58,689 nt of DNA from Clostridia bacterium (GTDB taxonomy: Bacteria; Bacillota; Clostridia; UBA1381): the NCBI GenBank assembly GCA_017404065.1, contig JAFRDB010000112.1:1-58689 (forward strand), read 5' to 3'. The translations under genes were made by a program, and so were the position numbers. The notes beneath the pieces are model-generated. The model did not search any database. It worked only from the letters and a program-made list of their open reading frames with translations, and was not told where the DNA came from. This document shows, one piece after another, positions 10,154 through 19,000 of this stretch (position 1 is its first letter; each line of letters begins with the position of its first letter).

Positions 10154-11327
10154 AGCTTCTCTTACCCTCCATAAGATCTCTCCACACCGGCGACATACCG
10201 CGCAGATACTCTACCACCTTTGATATTTCCGTTGCCATTATCTCTACTTCATCCATGGTATTTGCCTCTGACAATGACAGTCTGAGCGAGCCGTGCGCTA
10301 TCTCGTGCGGTCTGCCTATGGCAAGCAGAACATGGCTCGGATCAAGTGCGCCGGAGGTGCACGCTGAGCCGGACGATGCACATATACCCGCGCGGCTCAG
10401 CAGCAGGAGCAGCGATTCACCTTCTATCCCCTCAAAGCAGACATTTATATTCCCCGGCAACCGATTTTTAATGTCCCCGTTCAGCACAGTGTGCGGTATC
10501 TCAAGCAGATGCTCTATAAGCTTATCACGCATCCTTGTTATCTTTGGAATGTTTTTATCCAAATTCTCCGCCGCTTCCTTCAGCGCGGCAGCCATGCCGG
10601 CTATAGCCGGAAGATTTTCTGTCCCCGCGCGTTTGCCGCGCTCCTGAGCACCGCCCTCGATAAGATTTGTCAGCGGTATACCTTTTTTTGCGTACAGCAC
10701 ACCCGCGCCCTTCGGCCCATGAAATTTATGAGCCGAGAGCGAGAGCATATCTATATTATCCCGATCAACATCAACATCTATATGTCCAACTGCCTGTACG
10801 GCGTCTGTATGGAAGATCACGCCTTTTTCGCGGCAAATACACCCTATCTCGCGTATTGGCTGTATGGTACCTATCTCATTGTTCGCGTACATTACCGTCA
10901 CAAGCGCAGTATCGGGACGGATCGCCTTTTCAAGCTCATCTATCCTTACGATGCCATCCTCATGCGCGTCCAGCAGTGTTATATTAAATCCCCTGTCCCT
11001 GAGTCTGTCCAGAGTATGGAGAACAGCATGGTGCTCTATCGCGGAGGATATTATATGCTTCTTCCCCTTCCTCTCGCCTATGGCGGCTGCGGAGAGTATC
11101 GCCTGATTATCCGCCTCGCTGCCTCCGGATGTAAAATAAATCTCCTTAAAATCAGCGCCGAGAATATCCGCAACGGTTTCCCTCGCCTCTGACAGTCCCT
11201 CATGCGCGACCTGACCCGCCGAGTGCAGACTCGACGGGTTAGCATATATCGTGTCGAAATAAGGAAGCATGGCATCTATTGCGGCTCTGCTCATTTTTGT
11301 TGTAGCCGCGTTATCACAATAGATCAT
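10140..11327 (-). CDS. nifS: Cysteine desulfurase, NifS/IscS family
   Basis: Pyridoxal-phosphate enzyme that removes sulfur from cysteine for Fe-S assembly on the neighbouring scaffold. PLP lysine lies in SLSAHKFHGPKG, and the persulfide cysteine in CASSGSACTSG (about residue 325). I prefer the ATG at 11327 (395 aa, beginning MIYCDNAATT) because GGAG sits 9 nt upstream and the family starts here; an in-frame TTG at 11342 is an alternative. Upstream is a hairpin-rich element separating it from cysK. Desulfurase and cysteine synthase next to each other tie sulfur supply to Fe-S formation. Confidence 0.95.
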   Translation of the reverse strand: MIYCDNAATTKMSRAAIDAMLPYFDTIYANPSSLHSAGQVAHEGLSEARETVADILGADFKEIYFTSGGSEADNQAILSAAAIGERKGKKHIISSAIEHHAVLHTLDRLRDRGFNITLLDAHEDGIVRIDELEKAIRPDTALVTVMYANNEIGTIQPIREIGCICREKGVIFHTDAVQAVGHIDVDVDRDNIDMLSLSAHKFHGPKGAGVLYAKKGIPLTNLIEGGAQERGKRAGTENLPAIAGMAAALKEAAENLDKNIPKITRMRDKLIEHLLEIPHTVLNGDIKNRLPGNINVCFEGIEGESLLLLLSRAGICASSGSACTSGALDPSHVLLAIGRPHEIAHGSLRLSLSEANTMDEVEIMATEISKVVEYLRGMSPVWRDLMEGKRSYVIQ

Positions 11328-11370
11328 CCCTGTTGTCTCCAATCCTTATTATATGATTTCTGAAAAGCCG

Positions 11371-11538
11371 TTTGAGGAAAATGCGCAACGAAGATTGTGC
11401 GTATGAGCAAGCGAGGCTATTAGCACCGCCAAGATGGGCGGACAGCCGTCAGGCTGGCTTTTGACGTAGTCAAAAGTGCTGAATGACTATATGCGAGCTT
11501 GCGAATGCGTGCAAGATTCAAAGCGCATTTTTCTCAAA
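11371..11538. repeat. Composite inverted-repeat element between cysK and nifS
   Basis: TTTGAGGAAAATGCGC (11371-11386) pairs with GCGCATTTTTCTCAAA (11523-11538), one mismatch. Inside are several smaller hairpins: CCGCC/GGCGG near 11437, CAGCC-GTCA-GGCTG near 11452, and CTTTTGAC-GTA-GTCAAAAG near 11459-11477. The element starts 2 bp from the cysK stop. It could attenuate or process the cysK-nifS transcript, or be an inserted palindromic repeat. No promoter was recognised between cysK and nifS. Confidence 0.6.
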
Positions 11539-11539
11539 C

Positions 11540-12478
11540 TTATTCGCTGAACATTGGCGTTGACAGATACCTGTCTCCCGTATCCGGCAAGAGCGCAACT
11601 ATGGTCTTGCCCTTGTTCTCGGGACGCTTGGCAAGCTCGGTCGCTGCCCAAAGCGCAGCGCCTGAGGATATGCCCACAAGAACACCCTCCGTACGCGCAG
11701 CCGTTCTGCCGACTGCAAAGGCATCCTCGTTCCTTACGGTTATGATCTCATCATAAACGTCAGTGTTAAGCGTATCGGGCACAAACCCCGCGCCTATACC
11801 CTGTATCTTATGCGCTCCGGCTCTGCCCTCCGAAAGCACCGGTGAATCGGCAGGCTCTACGGCTACTATCTTAACCTTCGGGTTCTGCGACTTCAGATAC
11901 TCGCCCACACCCGTTATCGTACCGCCGGTGCCTACTCCGGCAACAAATATATCCACCTTGCCGTCCGTGTCATTCCAGATCTCCGGTCCCGTGGTTTTTT
12001 TATGGTATGCCGGATTTGCCGGATTTGTGAACTGACCGGGAATAAATCCGCCCGGTATCTCCCTTGCAAGCTCCTCCGCCTTTGCAATAGCACCCTTCAT
12101 GCCCTTTGCACCCTCTGTGAGCACGAGCTCCGCTCCGTATGCCTTCATAAGATTGCGTCTTTCAACGCTCATCGTTTCCGGCATGGTTATAATTATCCTG
12201 TAGCCTCTTGCCGCCGCGACAGATGCAAGACCGATACCGGTATTGCCTGAGGTCGGCTCGATTATTACCGAATCGGGCTTTAACAGTCCCTTCTCCTCGG
12301 CGTCATCTATCATAGCCTTTGCTATTCTGTCCTTTACCGAACCGGCGGGATTAAAATATTCGAGCTTTGCGAGAACCCTCGCCTCAAGTCCGTTTGCCTT
12401 CTCATAATTGCTAAGCTCCATGAGCGGTGTGCCGCCTATAAGCTCTGTTAATGTGCTATAAATTCTTGACATTTTCAT
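11540..12478 (-). CDS. cysK: Cysteine synthase (O-acetylserine sulfhydrylase)
   Basis: 312 aa, standard length. PLP enzyme making cysteine from O-acetylserine and sulfide. Visible are the PLP lysine in [11 protein letters not shown] (about 47), the substrate-loop TSGNTG (about 75), and the phosphate-binding [10 protein letters not shown] (about 180). It starts 12 bp after the metY-type gene with SD GGAAG, so both share the promoter at 13831-13858. In Bacillus, CysK also acts as corepressor partner of the Rrf2 protein CymR; an Rrf2 gene lies just upstream here, though it looks more IscR-like. Confidence 0.96.
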   Translation of the reverse strand: MKMSRIYSTLTELIGGTPLMELSNYEKANGLEARVLAKLEYFNPAGSVKDRIAKAMIDDAEEKGLLKPDSVIIEPTSGNTGIGLASVAAARGYRIIITMPETMSVERRNLMKAYGAELVLTEGAKGMKGAIAKAEELAREIPGGFIPGQFTNPANPAYHKKTTGPEIWNDTDGKVDIFVAGVGTGGTITGVGEYLKSQNPKVKIVAVEPADSPVLSEGRAGAHKIQGIGAGFVPDTLNTDVYDEIITVRNEDAFAVGRTAARTEGVLVGISSGAALWAATELAKRPENKGKTIVALLPDTGDRYLSTPMFSE

Positions 12479-12490
12479 TACTTCCTTTCA

Positions 12491-13780
12491 TTATAACGCT
12501 GCGAATGCATCATCGAGCGCCGCGATGAGATCGTTTACATTTTCTATACCTATTGAAAGCCTTATTGTGTTTGGCTTGATCCCCTGCTCCCTAAGCTCCT
12601 CCTCCGTGCACTGCGAATGCGTTGTAGTAGCCGGATGGATAACAAGCGACTTTACATCCGCAACATTTGCAAGCAGCGAGAATATCTCAAGATTATCTAT
12701 GAACCTCTGCGCCGTCTTATCATCACCCTTTATTTCAAAGGTGAAGATCGAGCCGCCGCCCTTCGGGAAATATTTCTTATATAGCTCGTGTGACGGATCG
12801 CCCGGCAGAGCGGGATGATGCACTGCCTCTACCTGCGGATGGTTACTGAGATACTCTACTATTTTCAGTGAGTTCTCAACATGTCTTTCAAGTCTGAGCG
12901 AAAGCGTTTCAAGTCCCTGTAGGAAGATGAACGCGTGGAAGGGTGAGAGCGTTGCGCCCGTGTCGCGAAGCAGTATTGCCCTTATATATGTTACAAACGC
13001 CGCCGGACCGACCGCGTCGGCAAAGGATATGCCGTGGTACGACGGATTTGGCGCTGCTATCCATGGGTACTTGCCGGATGCTTTCCAGTCGAATTTACCG
13101 CCGTCTACTATAACTCCGCCTATCGCTGTACCGTGGCCGCCGATGAACTTTGTCGCGCTGTGTATTACTATATCCGCGCCATATTCTATAGGTCGAAGCA
13201 GATACGGTGTCGCAAAGGTCGAATCTATCACAAGCGGTATACCATGCGCGTGAGCGACCTTCGCAAGCCCTTCTATATCTATTATATTAGAATTGGGGTT
13301 GCCGAGCGACTCTATAAATATCGCCTTTGTTCTCTCGTCTATCTCATCGGTGAACGCCTCAAGTCCGCCCGCCGGATCGACAAATTTTGTCGTTACTCCA
13401 AAACCGGGAAGCGTATTTGCCAGATAGTTATATGTCCCTCCGTATATCGTCTTTGAGGCTATTATGTTTTCGCCCGTATGTGCAAGCGCCTGAATCGTGT
13501 ATGAGATAGCCGCTGCTCCCGACGCTACAGCGAGCGCCGCAACACCTCCCTCCAGAGCAGCTATCCTCTGCTCAAATATATCCTGCGTCGGGTTTGTAAG
13601 TCTGCCATATATATTACCCGCATCACGCAGACCGAACCGATCCGCCGCATGCTGAAAATCGTGAAAAACATAAGATGTGGTCGCGTATATAGGTACAGCT
13701 CTCGCATCCGTTACCGGATCCGCATTCTCCTGTCCTATATGTAACTGCTTTGTTTCAAATCTCCATTTCTTGTTTGCCAT
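12491..13780 (-). CDS. metY: O-acetylhomoserine sulfhydrylase (MetY type)
   Basis: 429 aa, Cys/Met-metabolism PLP enzyme of the long (MetY/Met17) class, which converts O-acetylhomoserine plus sulfide to homocysteine. The PLP lysine is in HSATKFIGGHG (about 210), with SGAAAISY and the substrate region GRLTNPTQD near the N-terminus. The length and the insertion around DWKASGKYPW are typical of O-acetylhomoserine rather than cystathionine enzymes. SD AGGAAGG precedes the ATG. It is the first gene of the metY-cysK unit. Confidence 0.92.
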   Translation of the reverse strand: MANKKWRFETKQLHIGQENADPVTDARAVPIYATTSYVFHDFQHAADRFGLRDAGNIYGRLTNPTQDIFEQRIAALEGGVAALAVASGAAAISYTIQALAHTGENIIASKTIYGGTYNYLANTLPGFGVTTKFVDPAGGLEAFTDEIDERTKAIFIESLGNPNSNIIDIEGLAKVAHAHGIPLVIDSTFATPYLLRPIEYGADIVIHSATKFIGGHGTAIGGVIVDGGKFDWKASGKYPWIAAPNPSYHGISFADAVGPAAFVTYIRAILLRDTGATLSPFHAFIFLQGLETLSLRLERHVENSLKIVEYLSNHPQVEAVHHPALPGDPSHELYKKYFPKGGGSIFTFEIKGDDKTAQRFIDNLEIFSLLANVADVKSLVIHPATTTHSQCTEEELREQGIKPNTIRLSIGIENVNDLIAALDDAFAAL

Positions 13781-13806
13781 TTTATATACCTTCCTTCGTC
13801 TATATT

Positions 13807-13816
13807 TCCTATAGGA
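13807..13816. promoter_or_regulatory. Candidate operator: TCCTATAGGA palindrome
   Basis: A perfect 10-bp palindrome placed 15 bp downstream of the -10 box of the metY promoter, overlapping the expected transcription start. Rrf2-family repressors of cysteine/Fe-S genes bind dyads in such positions, and an Rrf2 gene is adjacent. The link is inference. Confidence 0.4.
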
Positions 13817-13830
13817 TTAGTATGGTTTAA

Positions 13831-13858
13831 ATTATACCACACTTTTCTGAAAAGTCAA
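13831..13858 (-). promoter_or_regulatory. Promoter of metY-cysK
   Basis: On the minus strand: TTGACT (13853-13858), 16-bp spacer, TATAAT (13831-13836). Near-consensus sigma-A promoter. The leader of about 45 nt is too short for an S-box or T-box riboswitch. Confidence 0.8.
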
Positions 13859-13934
13859 GACTTTTTTACGAATAAGAGTATATTTATGCAAAATCAACAA
13901 AGCTTCGGCTGTATAAAAACAGTTTTCAGTAGAA

Positions 13935-13982
13935 AAATCACGCTGCATGGCCGGCTGAACAGCCTGTCATGCAGCGTGATTT
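13935..13982 (-). terminator. Terminator after the Rrf2 gene
   Basis: 15-bp perfect stem (13935-13949 with 13968-13982; arms AAATCACGCTGCATG/CATGCAGCGTGATTT), followed on the minus strand by a T-run (TTTTTC). It separates the Rrf2 gene from metY-cysK, which has its own promoter. Confidence 0.85.
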
Positions 13983-13999
13983 CTTATATATAGCTGCTG

Positions 14000-14440
14000 T
14001 CAGATATATAAGCTCATATCCATGGCGTCATTCTTTTTATTATTCAAAAGATCGCTCACTGTCGTATTATCAAGATATTCATTGATGATCCTATAAAGCC
14101 CCTTCCAGAACGGCAGTGTGAAACACTCCGCCGCGCGCGGACAGGTATTGGCAGTGTCAGCAAGGCACGAAACAGGCGCGATATCACCCTCTGTTACGCG
14201 CAGTATATCACCGACCGTTATTTCCTCCGCGCTTCTGGCGAGCCTGTAGCCGCCCTGCGCTCCGCGCTGCGAGCGTACAAGCCCCGCGTGGCTCAGCATA
14301 TTCACGATCTGCTCAAGATATTTAAGGGAAATATCCTGACGAGCGGAAACATCCTTTAATGAAACGTTACCGCCAGCTGAGTATTTCGCAATATCGAGCA
14401 TGAGTCTTATCGCGTATCTGCCCTTCGTTGATATCTTCAC
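14000..14440 (-). CDS. Rrf2-family regulator with IscR-like cysteines
   Basis: 146 aa. N-terminal winged HTH (KISTKGRYAIRLMLDIA...; recognition region RSQRGAQGGYRLAR about 56-70). It keeps three cysteines, C92, C100 and C106, spaced C-x7-C-x5-C; E. coli IscR uses C92, C98, C104 to bind [2Fe-2S]. It is therefore more likely an Fe-S sensing IscR-type regulator than a cysteine-free CymR. A GTG start is used, with AGGGGG 8 nt upstream. Adjacent targets would be metY, cysK, nifS and nifU. Cluster binding is inference. Confidence 0.9.
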   Translation of the reverse strand: MKISTKGRYAIRLMLDIAKYSAGGNVSLKDVSARQDISLKYLEQIVNMLSHAGLVRSQRGAQGGYRLARSAEEITVGDILRVTEGDIAPVSCLADTANTCPRAAECFTLPFWKGLYRIINEYLDNTTVSDLLNNKKNDAMDMSLYI

Positions 14441-14472
14441 AGCATTTCCCCCTGTCCATAGTACATCTTATT

Positions 14473-14619
14473 TTACCATGATATTATAAAAGTCTTATCT
14501 GAGCCGGCAATGCTATCCGCCGCCGCTGTTGCATTCTTAACTGCGGTCGCGCTGCCTGTCAGGATGTTTTCACTATGGAAGCTCATTAATATTATTTCCG
14601 GTTTGATAAATTTCTTCAT
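14473..14619 (-). CDS. Small peptide, 48 aa, KKFxKPEI...ENILTGS type
   Basis: ATG with AGGGGG 7 nt upstream, reading MKKFIKPEIILMSFHSENIL and continuing TGSATAVKNA to a stop at 14473. It resembles a poorly described group of short Clostridia peptides with the pattern K-[FY]-x-KP-x-[IV]...[EF]..[ED]-[ND]-[IV]-[IL]-T-x-S. No transmembrane segment or cysteine. It lies 11 bp after the phosphatase gene and before the Rrf2 gene, on the same strand. Function unknown; could be a peptide precursor or a small regulatory protein. Confidence 0.6.
   Translation of the reverse strand: MKKFIKPEIILMSFHSENILTGSATAVKNATAAADSIAGSDKTFIISW
14483..14510 (-). promoter_or_regulatory. Possible promoter for the Rrf2 gene
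   Basis: TTGCCG (14505-14510), 16-bp spacer, TATAAT (14483-14488) on the minus strand, inside the 3' end of the 48-aa peptide gene. The -35 box is weak. Confidence 0.35.
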
Positions 14620-14630
14620 AGCGTTGCCCC

Positions 14631-15848
14631 CTATTCAAGAAACTTGTCCTTGAGCGTTTGTATCTGCTCATGTGTAACTCCGAGCCCCTGTGTGATGTAT
14701 CCTACCACAGAGCCGTAGTCAGCCTTCATCCAATTGATCGCTTTCTCCATATACTGCTGATTTACCTGATCTCTGGCTGACATTATCGTTTCCAGCTCCT
14801 CGCCGGAGTATCCTGCATCCATAAGCGCCCTTCTCTCAACTGCGATAAGATCGGCGTTATATGTATTGGTAAGCATGAAATCCTTTATGATCGTATTTTC
14901 ATCAACACCGAGCGCCGAGAGTATCAGCATTGCCGCGCAGCCTGTCCTGTCCTTGCCCTGTGTGCAGTGGAACAGCAGAGATTTCCCCTCCGGCAGCTCA
15001 AGCAGCTCGTCAAACATTTCTTTATAGCCTTTCTTGCCCTTATCTGTAGACAGGAAATTTATATACATATCCTCACCGACAATGCCCAGCTTAATAGCGA
15101 TCTTGAGCCTTCCAATAGGATCTGTCGGATCTATCCCTTCCATATCCTCTGCGGTGAGCGTTTTCGACTTCTCTGCCAACGCCTCCTCATCTATGATGCG
15201 GAGATTAAGGTTTTTAACTCCTTCGATCTCCAGATCCGGAGATGCCTCTACCTCGCGGGTCATACGCAAGTCGATCACCGTTCCCAGATGATAATCGTCA
15301 CGAAGCTTTTTTATATCCTCCTCACTCGCATTTCCGAGCGCGGCTGTACGCAGCAATACGCCTTTCTTCACCCTTTTGCCGTCTTCGGCAGCGTAGCCGC
15401 CGAGCTCACGCGCGTTATTCACGCTTGCAAGATGCAGACTGCGGCTGTCCGCTACCGCTTCTATATCGCTACCGTCCACGACTGCCGTTATGCCATCAAC
15501 ATCGGATGCCGGATGATTTACGACCACACCGAATACTACATCGCCCTGTGAAATAACAGGCAGCTCATACACATCATCGGTTGTATGGACATTACCCTCT
15601 TTATCCTTCACCTTTACGCTGATGCTGCTTATGGAATAGCTGCCCGGGGTAACTGTTACATTCCACAGTGACGCAACATTATCTGTTGCAGTTTCCGATG
15701 TGAAATCTTTGCCCGCCTGCATATAGGTCGCAATCGGATCGGTTCTATAGTCCGAAGAGTATTCCGCGAACGCTGTGACTGTAAATGCCGCATAGGATGT
15801 CATAACCACAGATGCAGCCGAAAAAATACTTATAAATTTTGTTTTCAT
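14631..15848 (-). CDS. Secreted tyrosine-protein phosphatase (Y_phosphatase3 type)
   Basis: 405 aa from the ATG at 15848 (GAGGGG 8 nt upstream; a TTG at 15854 is possible). The first about 32 residues form a signal peptide (MKTKFISIFSAASVVMTSYA... then VTAFAEYSS). The catalytic P-loop HCTQGKDRTG (CX5R, near residue 295) and the DxR-type region VIDLRMTREVE fit the atypical dual-specificity/lipid phosphatase group that includes ListeriaLipA-like enzymes. An extracytoplasmic beta-rich region (about 35-135) precedes it. Strong own promoter at 15924-15952. Substrate unknown: phosphotyrosine or phosphoinositide. Confidence 0.88.
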   Translation of the reverse strand: MKTKFISIFSAASVVMTSYAAFTVTAFAEYSSDYRTDPIATYMQAGKDFTSETATDNVASLWNVTVTPGSYSISSISVKVKDKEGNVHTTDDVYELPVISQGDVVFGVVVNHPASDVDGITAVVDGSDIEAVADSRSLHLASVNNARELGGYAAEDGKRVKKGVLLRTAALGNASEEDIKKLRDDYHLGTVIDLRMTREVEASPDLEIEGVKNLNLRIIDEEALAEKSKTLTAEDMEGIDPTDPIGRLKIAIKLGIVGEDMYINFLSTDKGKKGYKEMFDELLELPEGKSLLFHCTQGKDRTGCAAMLILSALGVDENTIIKDFMLTNTYNADLIAVERRALMDAGYSGEELETIMSARDQVNQQYMEKAINWMKADYGSVVGYITQGLGVTHEQIQTLKDKFLE

Positions 15849-15923
15849 TTCCAAAACCCCTCTTTTCTTATAATGTTAATAATACAACATGTATCATTTA
15901 CACATAATCTATTGCTATATTTT

Positions 15924-15952
15924 ATTATAGCACAAGACTTAACCTATGTCAA
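15924..15952 (-). promoter_or_regulatory. Consensus promoter of the phosphatase gene
   Basis: TTGACA (15947-15952), 17-bp spacer, TATAAT (15924-15929) on the minus strand. Perfect sigma-A consensus. The -35 box overlaps the stop codon of the short frame at 15949-16050. Confidence 0.85.
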
Positions 15953-16050
15953 TCATAAATCGCCTTATAATCCTCAAGGGTAAAGGCGTCCAGAGTCTCT
16001 TGATAGATCGTGCTCGTAATGCCGTTTTTCTCGCAAAGCACGCCAAGCAT
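15949..16050 (-). other. Short open frame downstream of addA, possible gene remnant
   Basis: Beyond the addA stop codon the same frame stays open for 43 codons to a TGA at 15949, with an ATG at 16050 (33 aa: MLGVLCEKNGITSTIYQETL...). The composition looks protein-like, but only a weak SD is seen. It may be a decayed 3' gene fragment or a small gene. No family recognised. Confidence 0.3.
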
Positions 16051-16080
16051 ACGCCTGCTCTCAGCAGATTGTAAAGTGTT

Positions 16081-19000
16081 TTATACCGTCTCGCCGGTAT
16101 CGAACAGATACAGCAGGCTTTCCTTCACGCTGCTTCGCAACAGCCTTTCTATTGCCATTGTGTACAGCTCCAGCTGTTTTTCGTACCGCGCCCTGATCTC
16201 CGGCGCGCCGCTCTCTTTAACACGGTCGGTCTTGTAGTCAACGAGCACGTAACCGTCGCCCTCCTTAAAGAAGCAATCGATTATACCCTGTAAGATCACC
16301 GTTTCATCCGCATAGCTGTCCGGAAGCGACGGATCGTACAAAGTCGCGGGTATATTTATCTGAAACGGCGCTTCGCGGCGGACTTCATCCGATGCGAGCA
16401 TACGGCGGCACAGCTCGCTTTGCGCGAACCTCTTTATCCTGTCCGCATCTATATTCCTTATATCCTCCGGCGCGATCTTTCCGCAATCGACAAGACGCGC
16501 AAGCTCCATTTCAATACACTCCGCGCCCTCTGCTCTGAGACGGTCAAGGTCAAGCTCGCTCATAACCGTATGGTACAGTGTGCCTATCTCGTTCGCGGGC
16601 TTGTCCCCCTTTTCGCGCATGAACGCCGGCTTGCGGTGCAAAGGCGAAAACATCAGCTCCGCCATATCGTCCGCGCCGGAGCTGCGGCGGCTGTCCGGCT
16701 CATACACAGGCTCGTCTATGCCTCGCTCTATTGTAAGCTCCTTAAGCTGAGTTACGGATGTCCTTGACGGGACGGTACTGCCCTCGGTGTACGGGTAGCG
16801 GTAATCAAGAATATCATATACCGCCCTTTTAACCGCGTCCTTATCCGCGACCTCCTCCGGCATAGACTCATACGGTGCCTCGCTCTCCGCGGCTGACGCG
16901 TGATGGAACTCGCATTTCCACGTATCCTTTGAGGCAAATGCCGCCGGACAAATCCAGCCGTACATTCCCTTTGCCGCAAGCGCGTCAACCGGCAGCATCC
17001 TTCCGCCAACAAGCTTATCTGTATATGACTTTATGATATCCTCATCCATGACATCCTCCGGATGCTTCACGGCGGCAGTAACAAAGAGTCTCTCCCTTGC
17101 GCGCGTGAGCGCCACATATAAAAGCCGCATACTCTCCGCGCGTCTTTCGCGTTTGTTCGTTTCATATATAAGATCATATACGACGGTATTTTGCGTATAA
17201 TGTCCCTTATAGTTGATATCACGCACGCCGAGCCCAAGCTCCTTGTGCCGTCTTACTGCGGAAACACCGTCACTTCTGCTAAAGCCGGAGCCGGTATTTA
17301 TAAGGAACACATACGGAAATTCCAGACCCTTGCTCTTATGTATCGTCATTATCCGTACAACGTCATTATTCTCTCCTACCGCCTTTGCGCCCTCTACATC
17401 CTTACTGCTGTTCTCTGTCAGCTCTATATATTTAATGAAGCTGAACAGACCCCGAAAGCCGGCGCGTTCATATTGCTTTGCCCGCTCATAGAGAAGCCGG
17501 AGATTTAGCTGCGCCTCCTCGCCGAACTCTATCGCGCCCATTATATCGTAAAAATATGTTTCCTCATAGATCGTCCATATAAGCTGCGCCACAGACATAC
17601 GTCTGACATAGCCGCGCCAGCGGTTAAGGTCGGCAAGAAATCCACGGCAGTGAGCCGAAAGCTGCTTTCGTGTCCCCGAAGTATATTTCTTTGGCGCTGC
17701 CGCGCGGCAAAACACCTTATCTTTCAGCCGGTATTCCGGCTTTTTTGCGTACTCCTTTACGGCATTTAAGAAGCAATCCGTGTTTTTCGTAAAAAGACGG
17801 ATACGGGCAAGGTCGTTATCGGAAAACCCGCCTATCGGCGAGCGCATCACCGCGGCAAGCGGAATATCCTGACGCATATTGTTTATAAGCGAGAGCAGCG
17901 AGATCATCACCCTTATCTCGCGTCTGCTGAAAAACAGCTTCGTGTCGCAGTATGCGTCTATCCCCGCTCTTGCAAGCTCCTGCGCCATTCTTGCTCCCAT
18001 CGCTCGTGTGGAGTCAAGGATCACGATATCCTTTTTTCTTATCGGGCGCATTTTTCCTGTCCCCGTATCGTACACCTTTGCGTCGCTGCCAAGAAGCTCC
18101 TTTATCTTGTTTACGGTAAAAATGATCTCCTCTGTCCGCCGCTCCTCCGCGCTGCCGTCCATGCGTATATAATGCAGCTCCGCGCGGCAGCCGCTGCCTT
18201 CCAATGGATAATAGTCGCGCTCCTTATCGCGCACCACAAGCTCCTTGCCTCTGTAGTCCACGTCGCCCGCCTCATCGCTCATGACTGCCGTGAACACATC
18301 ATTTACGCTGTCGAGCACTTCTATGCGGCTTCTGAAATTCTGCGCCAGCGTTATTTTTCTGTGATGTGCTCCGTCCGCGCCGTATGTTTCGCTCTTATCC
18401 TTAAAAATATACGGGTCACCGCCGCGAAAAAGGTATATGCTCTGCTTGAGATCGCCGACCATGAAAATATTATCATGCGATATAAGCTCAAATATCCCGT
18501 CCTGTAATCCGTTCGTATCCTGATATTCGTCTATAAGTATCTCATCGTACTTATCCCTGTACACCTCGCGTATATCCCCATTCGTACTGAACAGATCATA
18601 AGTCAGATGCTCAAAATCCGAAAACTCCAGCACTCTGCGCCTGTCCTTTACCGCTGCGTATTCACGCATAAACCGCTTGACGATCCATGCTATATCCTCC
18701 GCCGCCTCCGCAAGCGCATCGGAGCGTTCAAGATCCTTTTCCACTCTCGCGCTCTCAAACGCCGCGCCCGCGCTGAGCCTTGCTGCGAACACATCGCCTA
18801 TATAGCTTAGCCGTTCGCTAAGCGCGATATTCTCCGAGATTGGCGGTGAGGGGACAGTAAATGTATGCTTCCCGTCCATCTTGCCGACTCTGTACTTAAA
18901 CGCGCCCTTACAAATATCAAGCGTCTTGTCCCAATCCGTCTCGGCTATTATATCCTGCGCGGCAAAAAGAAGCATTTGCGCGTACTCCCTAAGCTCCGGG

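Noticed and set aside
10491-11192. 233-aa antisense frame in nifS
   Set aside because: Opposite the NifS catalytic region; no family features or SD.
13781-13830. S-box or T-box leader before metY
   Set aside because: The promoter leaves a leader of roughly 45 nt without the required helices; a protein operator is more likely.
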